DNA of 64,000 bases from CAXBCP01 sp963974055 (GCA_963974055.1 CAXBCP010000022.1:18130-82129), one strand, 5' to 3'; counted from the stretch's first letter, positions 8,221 to 17,353 are shown. Program-made: numbers and translations. Notes: generated by a model from the letters alone, not told the origin.

Positions 8221-9507
8221 ATGATCGCCATTCGCCTCGTCCTCTGGCTTATAATTATCGGCATTTTCGCGTCGCCCGTGATCGCCTGGTACGGACTGGA
8301 CGAAACACCGCTTGTCACCAAAGGCCCGCAGGTCAATGTGCGCGATATTGCATCGGCAAAGGCGTTCCTCGAACAATACGATCCGCGCAACCTGCCCGAC
8401 GGCAAGATTACGGTAATCAACGCCAACCAGCGCCAGATCAATACGGCGCTGGCCGCCGCCCTGGCCGCCGCCCCGTTCCTTCAGGCCCGGATCGTTCCCA
8501 GCAAGTTCGGGCTGCTCGGCGCCATAACGGCCTCGCCGCCGATCCCGGACAACCCGCTGGGCAAATACGTCAACATCCGGATGCTGATCGAATCGTCGAA
8601 TGACGGGTTGCAGATCGGGCGGCTGAGCGTCGGCGACATCGAAATTCCGACCGCTATCGTCCGCCCCGTCTTCATTGTCGTGATGGACCAGCTCGCCGGC
8701 GCCGGACGCGGCAGGGCGTTTCTGGAAACGATCCGCAGCGTCAAGGTGATCGGCTCCGAGGTCCGCGTCGTCTACCGGCCGAAGGACGGCCTGCTCGACG
8801 ACCTGAAATCCGCGGCCAAGAAGACCGTGGCGGCGGGCGATCCGAAAATCACCAAGGTCTACTGGAAACGGCTGAACGATTTTCACAGGTCGCTCCCGAG
8901 GGGCGAACGCGCCTCGCTGGCCCGCTACATGCAGCCCGCGTTCGAACTGGCGAGCCAGCGCTCCGCCGGCGGCGATGTCATCGAGGAAAACAAGGCGGCG
9001 ATTTTCGCCCTTGCGATGTTCTTCGGCGATATCAGGCTCGAACGGTTTATCGGCGAGGTCCGCGAAGGCGACTACATGAGCGGCCCCGGAAAGATTTCCC
9101 ACATACAGCTTCAGAGCCGCCATGACTGGGTGCAGCATTATCTTCTGTCGGCCGGTCTCACGCTCGCGGGCGGCCGCGGGATCGCGGATTTCATCGGCGA
9201 GGCCAAGGAAGTCGACGATGCCTCCAACAAGGCCAGCGGGTTCAGCTTTACCGATCTCGCCGCGGACCGCGCCGGGGTGCGGTTCGCCGAAATCGCCACC
9301 GGATCGGTCGAGGGCGCGCGCCGGATACAGTCGGTGCTGTCGCGGCCGGTCGGCGAACCGGATTTCTTCCCCGAAATCCGCGACCTGCCGGAAGGCCTGA
9401 CGGCGGCACAGTTCGCGGCCCGGTACGGCGAACGCGACAGCGCCGCCTTCAAGCGCGTCATTGCGGATATCGACCGCCGCATCTCCAGAATCCCGATGTA
9501 CCGGTAG
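8221..9507 (+). CDS. Membrane-anchored protein of unknown function
   Basis: A 428-residue protein I do not recognise. Residues 5-23 form one hydrophobic span ('LVLWLIIIGIFASPVIAW'), probably an uncleaved anchor or signal peptide. The remainder is a soluble alpha/beta region rich in charged residues with no Cys, no obvious metal site and no repeats. A segment near residues 310-325 ('AGLTLAGGRGIADFIGEAKEVDDASNKASG') resembles a membrane-proximal or glycine-rich loop. The metallophosphoesterase starts 11 bp after its stop, so they are probably co-transcribed. A periplasmic role is inferred from topology only. Two perfect palindromes precede the start codon. Confidence 0.75.
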   Translation: MIAIRLVLWLIIIGIFASPVIAWYGLDETPLVTKGPQVNVRDIASAKAFLEQYDPRNLPDGKITVINANQRQINTALAAALAAAPFLQARIVPSKFGLLGAITASPPIPDNPLGKYVNIRMLIESSNDGLQIGRLSVGDIEIPTAIVRPVFIVVMDQLAGAGRGRAFLETIRSVKVIGSEVRVVYRPKDGLLDDLKSAAKKTVAAGDPKITKVYWKRLNDFHRSLPRGERASLARYMQPAFELASQRSAGGDVIEENKAAIFALAMFFGDIRLERFIGEVREGDYMSGPGKISHIQLQSRHDWVQHYLLSAGLTLAGGRGIADFIGEAKEVDDASNKASGFSFTDLAADRAGVRFAEIATGSVEGARRIQSVLSRPVGEPDFFPEIRDLPEGLTAAQFAARYGERDSAAFKRVIADIDRRISRIPMYR

Positions 9508-9518
9508 ATCCGGAACGG

Positions 9519-10412
9519 ATGCCGGCGTTCACGCAGCGGCCGATCCGCAGGCAACGCGTCCCGCAATCGTCCTTCGAGCACAGGCTTATCCGCCCGGTGT
9601 TCCGGGTCGCCTTTCGCGCGCTCGAATTCGGGCTCAAGGCGACCGGCCTGCACGCGCGCGGCGTCCGCAATGCCGCCGATACCCAGGTGAACCGGTTCGA
9701 GATCGCACTCGAAAACCTTCCCGCCGCGTTCGACGGCTATACGATCCTGCATATGAGCGATTTACACGCGGACGGACCGCTCGATCTCGATGCGCCGATC
9801 GAGCGCGCGCTCGACGGGATCGAAGTGGACCTGTGCGCGCTGACCGGCGATTACCGTTACCGGCTTGCCGGCGAATACGAGGACGCGGCGGCCTATATGG
9901 CCCGGATCGTCCGGCATATCAGCGCCCGCGACGGCATATACGGCACCCTCGGCAATCACGATCTCGGGACGATGGTGGCACCGCTCGAAGCCGCCGGTAT
10001 CCGGATCCTGCTGAACGACCATGCGATTCTGCGCCGCGGCGACGACGAGATTCAGCTGATCGGGCTCGACGACGTCCACGCCTATCAGCCGGCCGCCGAT
10101 GCGGCGGCGGCGCTGGCGGACATGCCCGCCGGGTTCCGTATCCTGCTGCAGCATTCCCCGGAACTGCTGGACGAGGCCGAGGCCGAAGACGTGGCGCTGT
10201 ATCTGACCGGCCACACCCATGGCGGCCAGATCTGCCTGCCCGGCGGCATCCCGATCATGACCAATATCCGGACCGCCCGCCGCTATGCCAGCGGCCTGTG
10301 GCGGCATGGCAGGATGACCGGGTACACCACCCGGGGGGTCGGCGTGTCGATCATGCCGCTGCGCTTTTTCAGCAAGGGCGAGGTCGCGGTTATTACGCTG
10401 CGGCGCGCCTGA
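9519..10412 (+). CDS. Metallophosphoesterase (YaeI/UDP-2,3-diacylglucosamine hydrolase-like fold)
   Basis: A 297-residue calcineurin-like phosphoesterase. The metal-binding motifs appear in order: 'MSDLH', 'LTGDYRY' (Asp ligand), 'TLGNHD', 'LQHSPE' and 'LTGHTHGG'. The spacing fits the class III-like family with YaeI and YkuE members, which are often membrane-associated and act on phospholipid or nucleotide phosphoesters. There is no cleavable signal peptide; the N-terminal 50 residues are basic with a weakly amphipathic stretch. It follows the membrane-anchored unknown by 11 bp. It converges with the P450 gene, whose stop lies 13 bp away. Confidence 0.88.
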   Translation: MPAFTQRPIRRQRVPQSSFEHRLIRPVFRVAFRALEFGLKATGLHARGVRNAADTQVNRFEIALENLPAAFDGYTILHMSDLHADGPLDLDAPIERALDGIEVDLCALTGDYRYRLAGEYEDAAAYMARIVRHISARDGIYGTLGNHDLGTMVAPLEAAGIRILLNDHAILRRGDDEIQLIGLDDVHAYQPAADAAAALADMPAGFRILLQHSPELLDEAEAEDVALYLTGHTHGGQICLPGGIPIMTNIRTARRYASGLWRHGRMTGYTTRGVGVSIMPLRFFSKGEVAVITLRRA

Positions 10413-10425
10413 CGGCAGACTTCAC

Positions 10426-11634
10426 CTAAGCCGCATACACCCGGAGCGGCAGCGTCTCGAAACCGTGCAGCGTATTGTTCATGGCCCGCACGGGATCGCC
10501 TGCCGGCTCGATCCGGTCGATCCGGTTTGCCATTTCCCTGAACAACGCTTCCATTTCCAGACGGGCCATGGCCTGGCCCATGCAATGATGGATCCCGAAC
10601 CCGAATCCCAGATGTGCCGAGGCGTTGCGGTCGATATCGAAAACATCGGGATTTTCCCAGGCATCGGGGTCGCGGTTGGCGGCGCCCAGCGACATCATGA
10701 TCTTGGTCTCGGCCGGGATATGGCGGCCCGCCAGTTCGACATCGCGGGTGGTGGTGCGGAAGAACGACTGGAACGGCGAATCGTAGCGCAGCACCTCTTC
10801 GACCGCGTTGCGCGCCTTCGACGGTTCCGCCCGAAGCTTTGCCCATTCGCCGGGATGCGTTGCGAAGCAGTTCAGCACGTTGCCGATCGCGTACACGGTC
10901 GTATCCAGACCGGCCGACAGCATGGACCGGACGATGAACAGCGCCTCTTCCTGGCTGACGATACCTTCATCGGCGGCCTTGTAGGCCTGTGCGCCGAGAC
11001 CTTCGGGGTCGAGCCGGTCGCGTTCGCAACAGGCCATGACGTAATCGACAACCGCATCGGCGGCGGCGGTCGATTCCCGGAACGTGTCGTTGCGCGGCCC
11101 GAATCCGTTAAAGACCATGTTGCCGTAATCGAGAAGCTGGTCGCGGCCGTCCGGGCCGAGGCCGACGGCATCGGGAAAGACTTTCAGGATATAGGGACGC
11201 GCGACGTCCGTCATCCCGTCGATATCGCCGGCTTCCAGCAGACGGTCGACCAGAAGCTTCGACTGTTCGGCGAAAACCGGACGCAGCAGGCGGAGCCTGG
11301 AATGCGCCATAACCCCGTCGGCCACGCCGCGCCGCGGCGTATGGTCGGGCGGATCGGCTTCGAGAAGCTTGCTCGGCGGCCGCCACGGCTTTTCGGTATG
11401 AAAATTCGCGAGCCCGACGCCGGCGCCGGAACCATAGCCTTCCCAGTCGTCGAGGACCTGTTTCACCAGGTCGTAACGGGCCGTGCCCCAGACGTCATAG
11501 GCGCTCATCCAGACCAGCGGACCGGCGGCGCGCATCTCTTCGTGCCAGCCATAGGGGTCGAGAATATTCTCCCGCGCAAACGGGTCGATATCGCAGCGCG
11601 GCGGTTCCGCCGTCAGGGTATCGGTTTCGGCCAT
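10426..11634 (-). CDS. Cytochrome P450
   Basis: A 402-residue soluble bacterial P450. Motifs: I-helix oxygen-binding 'AGLDTT' (residues 241-246), K-helix E280-x-x-R283, and the heme loop 'FGFGIHHCMG' with C351 as the axial thiolate. The ATG at 11634 starts 'MAETDTLTAEPP'; a longer frame upstream has an Arg-rich, non-P450 sequence overlapping the neighbour. P450s of this size need a ferredoxin and reductase, and none is nearby. It lies 40 bp downstream of the HpaB-type oxygenase on the same strand. Both are probably transcribed from the promoter facing the MarR gene. Confidence 0.93.
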   Translation of the reverse strand: MAETDTLTAEPPRCDIDPFARENILDPYGWHEEMRAAGPLVWMSAYDVWGTARYDLVKQVLDDWEGYGSGAGVGLANFHTEKPWRPPSKLLEADPPDHTPRRGVADGVMAHSRLRLLRPVFAEQSKLLVDRLLEAGDIDGMTDVARPYILKVFPDAVGLGPDGRDQLLDYGNMVFNGFGPRNDTFRESTAAADAVVDYVMACCERDRLDPEGLGAQAYKAADEGIVSQEEALFIVRSMLSAGLDTTVYAIGNVLNCFATHPGEWAKLRAEPSKARNAVEEVLRYDSPFQSFFRTTTRDVELAGRHIPAETKIMMSLGAANRDPDAWENPDVFDIDRNASAHLGFGFGIHHCMGQAMARLEMEALFREMANRIDRIEPAGDPVRAMNNTLHGFETLPLRVYAA

Positions 11635-11674
11635 CGCATGTTTCCCCTTCCGTTCTCTACTCCGCGCCCTGCCG

Positions 11675-13159
11675 TTACTCGGCGGCGATCTTGTCGCCGC
11701 CGATCGTGTCGGCAAGGCTGTACTTGTCGAGAATCGAATCCACCAGTTCCGCCGACCGGTCCCAGTCATAGGTGCGGAACGCGTGGCCCCGCGTCACGAA
11801 CTGGGCGCCGGCATAGAACATTTCGTACTGGGTATGGCGGCTGGCGAATTCGGAACCGATGGCGTCCCAGGCGAGCTTCATGAACTTCACCTTTTCCTCG
11901 GCCGAGCCGATGGCCGATTTCTGGGTCGCGTTGATATATTTGTTCAGCTCCGGATTGGCGAAATCCTCCGCCGAGGACGGCAGCATGATCAGCCCGCCGC
12001 CCGCGATTTCGCGCATCGACGTCACGAATTCGGGGTAGAGCTGCTGGGTCAGCACCTGGGCGGTGTACATCAGGTTGCGGTCGGGCACGTAATAGCCGTT
12101 GAACATGCCGCCGCCGGATTCCATGCCGTAGACCAGTCCTTCGACCATCGCCGCCTGCGCCGCCATGTGGCCGAGCTTTTCGGCGACCGACGGGATGCCG
12201 ACCGTGCCGATGGTCTCGCAGATGCGCCGGGCAACGCCGACCTGGAACTGCATCTTCACCATCAGGCGGGTCATCGCCTGATAGTTCTGCATGTAATGGG
12301 CATAGGTATCCTGGAACTGGCCGCGCGCGGCGTCGGTGTCCTTGTAGATGAACACGCGCTCCCACGGCACTTTCACATCGTCGCAGTAGACCAGCGCATC
12401 GTTTTCGTCGAAACGCGACGACAGCGGGTAATCGAACGAGCTGTTGGCCGATTCTTCGTAGGACCGGCGTGACATGACTTTCAGCCCCTTGGTGTTCATG
12501 GGGATGGCGAAGGAAATGGCGTATTTTTCCTCGCCCGGTTTCAGCGGCTGGATATTCGCGAACAATACCTCGTTGGCCATGATCGACCCGGTGCCGAGCA
12601 TTTTCGCGCCGCGCACCGTGATTCCTTCGGCATCTTCGTCGACGACGCCGGTCGCGAGGAATTCGTCCTGCTGTTCGCCGGTCGACTTGTTGCGGTCGGC
12701 CTGCGGGTTGATGATGACGTAGGTCATGTAGGCATCGGAATCGCGGACGAACCGGAAGTAATCCATCAGCGCGCCGGCACGTTCGCTGGAATGCTTTTCG
12801 AATACCGGCAGGCCCATGACCTGGCCGACCATCGACGACGCGATGTGATCGGGCGAACGCCCCAGCCAGCCGCCTGACAGGCGCGACCAGCCTTCGATCG
12901 CACGGCGGCGCGCGACCAGTTCCTCGTAACTTTTGGTCAGCTGCCAGCAGCGGTTGACCCGTTCGCCCGATGTCGGGGATTCGAAGGTCATCCAGTCGAT
13001 ATTGTCGGGATGGGCCTGAAAATCGTACAGCCCGGCGGCCGCCGCGACGGCATTCTTGTACGCCGGATGCGTGGTGACGTCGTCGATCTTCTTGCCGTTC
13101 AAAAAGACCTCACGCCCGTCCTGCAACGATTTAAGATGCTCTGCGCCTGTCTTGGCCAT
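11675..13159 (-). CDS. 4-hydroxyphenylacetate 3-hydroxylase (HpaB) family protein
   Basis: A 494-residue protein of the HpaB / 4-hydroxybutyryl-CoA dehydratase superfamily, with the acyl-CoA-dehydrogenase-like fold. Characteristic segments are 'YVIINPQADRNK', 'GITVRGAKMLGTGSIMANE' and 'VPWERVFIYKDTDAARGQF'. FADH2-dependent members ortho-hydroxylate phenols and need a small HpaC-type flavin reductase, which is not present here. The ATG at 13159 follows a strong AGGAGA site. The dehydratase members use a [4Fe-4S] cluster and Cys ligands that I do not see, so the oxygenase side is favoured. It is the first gene of a pair with the P450, opposite a MarR regulator. Confidence 0.85.
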   Translation of the reverse strand: MAKTGAEHLKSLQDGREVFLNGKKIDDVTTHPAYKNAVAAAAGLYDFQAHPDNIDWMTFESPTSGERVNRCWQLTKSYEELVARRRAIEGWSRLSGGWLGRSPDHIASSMVGQVMGLPVFEKHSSERAGALMDYFRFVRDSDAYMTYVIINPQADRNKSTGEQQDEFLATGVVDEDAEGITVRGAKMLGTGSIMANEVLFANIQPLKPGEEKYAISFAIPMNTKGLKVMSRRSYEESANSSFDYPLSSRFDENDALVYCDDVKVPWERVFIYKDTDAARGQFQDTYAHYMQNYQAMTRLMVKMQFQVGVARRICETIGTVGIPSVAEKLGHMAAQAAMVEGLVYGMESGGGMFNGYYVPDRNLMYTAQVLTQQLYPEFVTSMREIAGGGLIMLPSSAEDFANPELNKYINATQKSAIGSAEEKVKFMKLAWDAIGSEFASRHTQYEMFYAGAQFVTRGHAFRTYDWDRSAELVDSILDKYSLADTIGGDKIAAE

Positions 13160-13220
13160 CTCGAGTTCTCCTGGTTTGCGCCGCCTTGCCGCGCTGTTTC
13201 CGCCGTTGTTTCCAACGCCC

Positions 13221-13247
13221 AAAATAGTATACTAAGTATAGTATTTT
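13221..13247. promoter_or_regulatory. 27-bp palindromic operator, predicted MarR binding site
   Basis: An AT-rich inverted repeat: 13-nt arms (13221-13233 and 13235-13247) match at 12 of 13 positions around a single central A at 13234. The inner arms read TATACT/AGTATA. It lies 61 bp upstream of the HpaB-type gene and 30 bp upstream of the MarR GTG start, in an otherwise GC-rich region. Size, symmetry and position fit a MarR-dimer operator repressing the oxygenase pair and the regulator itself. Confidence 0.75.
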
Positions 13248-13277
13248 GAACATCGGACCCGCGTCAACCGTTTTAGC

Positions 13278-13877
13278 GTGTCCGCCGAAACGCCCGATCG
13301 GGAGATGATTTTGAGCAACCGGAACGCCGAAAAAGCCAAGGATACCGCGCCGATGGTGCCGCTGACCATTTCCCGCGATGCCCTGCTCGTCGACGGCGGC
13401 GACCAGGTGTTCCGCAAGCTGGTCCACGCTTTTTTCGCATTCAACGTCCGCCACGAGCGGATTCGCGACGGACATGCCCGGCGGATCGGTCTGGCCGGCA
13501 CCGAGTACACGATCCTGATCTCGATCGCCCATCTCAGCCAGGAATGCGCCGTCAATGTCAAAACGGTCGCCGAACATCTCCATGTCAGCACCGGTTTTAT
13601 CACCAACACCACCCGCAAGCTTCAGAATATGGGGCTCGTCGGCAAAACGCGGGACCGGACGGACCGGCGCAAGACGATCCTGACGGTCACCGAAAAAGGG
13701 CTGGCCTTGCTCGGCGAGCTCGCCCCGTTCCAGCGCAAGGTCAACGATGCGGAATTCGGCTCGCTCAGCCGCGAAGAATTCCTTCAGCTCAGCGATGCCA
13801 TCGAACGGCTCGTGGATTCGAGCGACGCGGCCATCGCGCTGCAGCAGGAACTGGTGATCCGGACCCCGGTGACCTGA
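13278..13877 (+). CDS. MarR-family transcriptional regulator
   Basis: A 199-residue winged-helix regulator. The DNA-binding region spans about residues 75-140: 'EYTILISIAHLSQECAVNVKTVAEHLHVSTGFITNTTRKLQNMGLV' ending in the wing 'KTRDRTDRRKTILTVTEKG'. The first start is GTG at 13278; an in-frame ATG at 13305 would remove nine residues and is equally possible. MarR proteins usually repress a divergent gene and release on binding a phenolic ligand. Here the divergent unit is an HpaB-type oxygenase plus P450, and a 27-bp palindrome lies between. The last codons and stop are covered by a 13-bp tandem duplication. Confidence 0.9.
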   Translation: MSAETPDREMILSNRNAEKAKDTAPMVPLTISRDALLVDGGDQVFRKLVHAFFAFNVRHERIRDGHARRIGLAGTEYTILISIAHLSQECAVNVKTVAEHLHVSTGFITNTTRKLQNMGLVGKTRDRTDRRKTILTVTEKGLALLGELAPFQRKVNDAEFGSLSREEFLQLSDAIERLVDSSDAAIALQQELVIRTPVT

Positions 13878-13890
13878 CCCGGTGACCTGA
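13865..13890. repeat. Perfect tandem duplication of 13 bp across a stop codon
   Basis: CCCGGTGACCTGA occurs at 13865-13877 and again immediately at 13878-13890. The first copy contains the TGA stop of the MarR gene. It looks like a slipped-strand duplication; the second copy is non-coding. Confidence 0.8.
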
Positions 13891-13993
13891 TCCGGAGCCC
13901 CCGCGGGGCGCCCCCCCGGCGCACCGCCACCCGCGCACCCGGCGCCGGACCGGTTCCCGTTTACGGCGGGCCACTTTTCCGTCGAAAGCGGGT

Positions 13994-15004
13994 ATGCTGG
14001 CGGCTGTCCGGCCGGTCCGGACCAGTTTGTCTCTATCAGCTTCCCGCCGTCACTTCAGACGGTTCCATTCCACCACGCGGACACCGAACCCCATTCCAAT
14101 CCCCCTTCCGAATTCCCCGACCGTTCTCAAAGGCGTTCTGATCGCCGTTTTTTCGATGGTGCTGTTCTCGTCGACGCACACATCCGTGCGCGTGCTGTCC
14201 GAAACCCTGTCGACATTCGAGATCGTGTTCTGGCGGATGTCGGTCAGTATGGCGATCCTGCTGCCGTGGTTCGCCTGGAAGGGTTTCCATCTTTTGAAAA
14301 CCCGGCGACTGGTGCTGCACGGGATGCGGGCGGTGGTCAATTTCGCCGGCATGATCCTGTGGTTTTACGCCATCAGCGTCGTGCCGCTGGGCAAAGCGGT
14401 GGCGATCCATTTCACGCTGCCCCTGTTCCTGGTGGTGCTGGCGGCGCTGTTCCTCGGCGAGCGGGTCGGAATCCGCCGGATCCTGGCGACGCTGGTCGGT
14501 TTTGGCGGCGCGCTGGTGGTGCTGCGTCCCGACACGGTCGGAATCGGCCTGCCCGAACTGATGATCCTCGCCTCGGCGGCGCTGTATGCGGGCACCGTGG
14601 TGTTTCTGAAGTTCATGCTGAAGACCGAATCCCCGCTGACCCTGACCTTCTACACCAACGCCTTCATTTTCCTGTTCTCCATCCCGATGGCGCTCTGGAC
14701 ATGGACCGGCCCGTCGGCCGACGACATCGTGCCGATCCTCATCGTCGGCGTGATGGGAACTTTTGCGCCCTTCCTGTTTACGACGGCACTGCGCATGGCC
14801 GATGCCAGCGTGATCGGACCGACCGATTTCCTGCGCCTGCCCTTCACCGCCGGGTTCGCCTTCGCGCTGTTCGGCGAAGTGCCGGAAATATGGGTATGGG
14901 TCGGCGGCGGGATCATCTTCCTCAGCACCTGGTACATCACCGTCCGCGAAAGCCGGCTTGAAAAGCTGAGGCGGGCGCAAGCCGCAGAAGCCGGCGACCA
15001 ATGA
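13994..15004 (+). CDS. EamA-family (DMT) transporter 1
   Basis: A 336-residue protein with about 10 hydrophobic spans in two EamA repeats. The first repeat ends in the family signature 'LVGFGGALVVLRP', preceded by 'PLFLVVLAALFLGERV'; the second shows 'DFLRLPFTAGFAFALFGEVPEIW'. DMT transporters export or exchange amino acids, amines, nucleosides and related metabolites. The N-terminal ~40 residues before the first span are Ser/Arg/Pro-rich. The ATG at 13994 is therefore doubtful, and a later non-ATG start near 14100 is possible. It overlaps the next EamA gene by 4 bp (ATGA), so the two form a translationally coupled pair. Confidence 0.85.
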   Translation: MLAAVRPVRTSLSLSASRRHFRRFHSTTRTPNPIPIPLPNSPTVLKGVLIAVFSMVLFSSTHTSVRVLSETLSTFEIVFWRMSVSMAILLPWFAWKGFHLLKTRRLVLHGMRAVVNFAGMILWFYAISVVPLGKAVAIHFTLPLFLVVLAALFLGERVGIRRILATLVGFGGALVVLRPDTVGIGLPELMILASAALYAGTVVFLKFMLKTESPLTLTFYTNAFIFLFSIPMALWTWTGPSADDIVPILIVGVMGTFAPFLFTTALRMADASVIGPTDFLRLPFTAGFAFALFGEVPEIWVWVGGGIIFLSTWYITVRESRLEKLRRAQAAEAGDQ

Positions 15005-15909
15005 CCGGTGTGCGCCGCTGGTTCGCCGGTATTTCATCCAATCTGCGCGGCTTCGTGTGGATCACCCTGTCGACATTTGCGTTTATGTCCATGGTCATGG
15101 TCGTTCGCCATCTGTCGGACAGCTACAACACGGGCGAGCTTGCGTTCTGGCGGGCGCTTATCGGCCTCGGCCTGCTGGCGCCGATATTCGCACGCAGCGG
15201 CAGTGCACTGTTCCGGACAACCCAGTTCCGTTACCACCTGTTACGCAATGTCATGCATTTCGTCGGCGTCGCCGGTTGGTTCTATGCGATTTCCCACATC
15301 AACCTGTCGACCGGCATGGCGCTGCAATTCACGGTGCCGCTGTTTACCATCGTGCTGGCGATTTTCATTCTCGGCGAAAAAGTGGATGCAGCGCGCTGGG
15401 TCGCGACCGCGATCGGGTTCGCCGGGGTTCTGGTCATTCTGCGACCCGGGATCGAGCCGATAACGCTGGCAGCCATCGCCGCCCTCGTCTCCGCCATCGG
15501 CTATGCGGGCGCCAATATCGCGACCAAGGTGCTGATGCGCCAGTGTTCCAGCGACACGGTGGTGTTCTACATGAACGTAATGCACCTGCCGATGGCGCTT
15601 GCCCTTGCCTGGGCGCTTGGCGGGATCGGCATTCCGGTCCTGCCCGACATTCCCTGGCTGGTCGCGCTCGCCGCGTTCGCCACGCTCGCCCACTGGCTGC
15701 TGGCAAAGGCTCTGGGTGAAGCGGATGCCAGCCTGATCATCCTGGTCGATTTCACCAAGCTGCCCTGGGTTACCCTGGGCGCATTCGTATTCTTCGCCGA
15801 AACGCCGGTCCTCTGGGCGTGGATCGGCGGGGCGGTAATCTTCGCATCGACCCTCTATATCGTCCGCCGCGAAGCGCGGGCGGCCCGGACCCGCCGCGAC
15901 GCGGACTGA
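15001..15909 (+). CDS. EamA-family (DMT) transporter 2
   Basis: A 302-residue DMT transporter with about 10 membrane spans. Both EamA halves are present: 'FTVPLFTIVLAIFILGEKV' with 'IGFAGVLVILRPG', and 'FTKLPWVTLGAFVFFAE'. Its ATG overlaps the stop of the preceding EamA gene (ATGA), which points to equal expression. Paired DMT genes sometimes form heterodimers, but each protein here has both halves, so each could act alone. The gene converges with the first UbiD gene, whose stop is 37 bp away. Substrate unknown. Confidence 0.9.
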   Translation: MTGVRRWFAGISSNLRGFVWITLSTFAFMSMVMVVRHLSDSYNTGELAFWRALIGLGLLAPIFARSGSALFRTTQFRYHLLRNVMHFVGVAGWFYAISHINLSTGMALQFTVPLFTIVLAIFILGEKVDAARWVATAIGFAGVLVILRPGIEPITLAAIAALVSAIGYAGANIATKVLMRQCSSDTVVFYMNVMHLPMALALAWALGGIGIPVLPDIPWLVALAAFATLAHWLLAKALGEADASLIILVDFTKLPWVTLGAFVFFAETPVLWAWIGGAVIFASTLYIVRREARAARTRRDAD

Positions 15910-15946
15910 CCTTCCCCGGCCACGGCCGACGCCTATTTCCGCACGG

Positions 15947-17353
15947 CTAGTATCCGTCGATATAATCGGCCAGATCGATCCGGTCCCACACGTCCCGCGG
16001 CGGGTGGATGCGCTCCTCGAAGGGCAGCGTCGCCGGGCGGGTCGCGTCGATCACCAGCTTCGTGTTCATCGGCCCGTGCTGTTCGCGGATTTCGCCATAG
16101 GATGACGGGTTGAGGTGGGACCCCATGGCGTTGGGAATGACAACCAGGTCGCGGTCCGCCTCGAACGTGGTCGCGATCGCCCACAGCACCCGCTGCTCGT
16201 CGTAGATATTGATATCGTCGTCGACGACGACCGCGATTTTCAGATTCGGATTGGCCGCAATCGCGGCAAGGCCTGCGGATTTTCCCTGGCCGGGCACGCT
16301 TTTTCTGATCGCGACATAGGTCGTGAAACGGCACGCCCCCGATACCGGCACGTACACCGCCGCGACCGACGGCACCAGCCGGTGCACGCTGTCGTATACC
16401 GCGCTTTCGAGCGACAGCGCATTGGCGAGGTTGTGCTCCTGGTGGGCCGGGTCGAGATCGTGATAGATCGCGTCCGAACGCATCGTAATGGCGGTAATCT
16501 GCATCAGACCGATCGGGTCCTTGGCCGGGCCGTAATATCCGGTGAATTCGGCAAACGGGCCGTCCGCGGTCTCGCTGGCGGGATCCAGGTAGCCCTCGAT
16601 GGCGATTTCGGCAAAGGCGGGAACCGGCAGGTCGACGGTTTCGGCGTCGGTAACGGCGAGCGGTTCGCCCATCAGTCCCCCCATCAGATCGAGCTCGCAG
16701 GAATCGATAGATCCTTCGCCCAGCGCGCCGAGCAGCGCCGCCGGGTGATGGCCGATGAACAGAACCGCCTCCATCCGCTTGTTCAACTCCTGGCAGCGGC
16801 GATAGATATAGCCGGCATGGTGGGTCGGGTTGAACATGCAGCCGAGCTTGTCTTTTCCCTGAACCTCGTGACGATACATGCCGGCATTCAGCACACCGCT
16901 GTCGGGATCGCGCAGAATCAGCACGCCGACAGTGATGTATTTGCCGGAATCCCGTTCGGCATGGTGAACGATCGGCAGTTTGGCGAGATCGATATCGTCG
17001 CCCGTCAGAACCACCTGTTTTACCGGCGCCGCGTCGCGCGGGACCGGTTGCGGTTCGAGCGGCGTCGCCGCGCGGTCGCGAAAGCGTTTCAGGATGGCGC
17101 TTTTGGGCTGTCCCGGGTCGACCCCCAGCGCCAGGCCGAGAAGCGAATAACTGCCGAGAATATTGGTCGCCAGGGGCAGCTCCGCGCCCTTTATGTTTTC
17201 CATCCGGATCGCGGGAAAGCGGCCGTCCGCCGCCAGCTTCTGCTGTATTACGCAGGTCTCGAGCACCGGATCGACCGGTTTCGAGATACTGACAAAATAC
17301 TCCGGCCCGAGCTGCCGCGCCTCGCCGATAAAACTTCTCAGGTCCATGTTCAT
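15947..17353 (-). CDS. UbiD-family prenyl-FMN decarboxylase 1
   Basis: A 468-residue member of the UbiD superfamily of reversible (de)carboxylases that use prenylated FMN. The active-site segment 'ADGPFAEFTGYYG' holds the conserved catalytic Glu. The 'VVDDDINIYDEQRVLWAIATT' segment near the C-terminal third is typical of the family. Substrates are aromatic or alpha,beta-unsaturated acids. UbiX, which makes the cofactor, is not in the window. Alternative starts are the ATGs at 17353 and 17347 (MNMDL...). It sits between two EamA pairs on the opposite strand. Two other UbiD genes lie at 22047-23684 and 36076-37464. Confidence 0.92.
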   Translation of the reverse strand: MNMDLRSFIGEARQLGPEYFVSISKPVDPVLETCVIQQKLAADGRFPAIRMENIKGAELPLATNILGSYSLLGLALGVDPGQPKSAILKRFRDRAATPLEPQPVPRDAAPVKQVVLTGDDIDLAKLPIVHHAERDSGKYITVGVLILRDPDSGVLNAGMYRHEVQGKDKLGCMFNPTHHAGYIYRRCQELNKRMEAVLFIGHHPAALLGALGEGSIDSCELDLMGGLMGEPLAVTDAETVDLPVPAFAEIAIEGYLDPASETADGPFAEFTGYYGPAKDPIGLMQITAITMRSDAIYHDLDPAHQEHNLANALSLESAVYDSVHRLVPSVAAVYVPVSGACRFTTYVAIRKSVPGQGKSAGLAAIAANPNLKIAVVVDDDINIYDEQRVLWAIATTFEADRDLVVIPNAMGSHLNPSSYGEIREQHGPMNTKLVIDATRPATLPFEERIHPPRDVWDRIDLADYIDGY

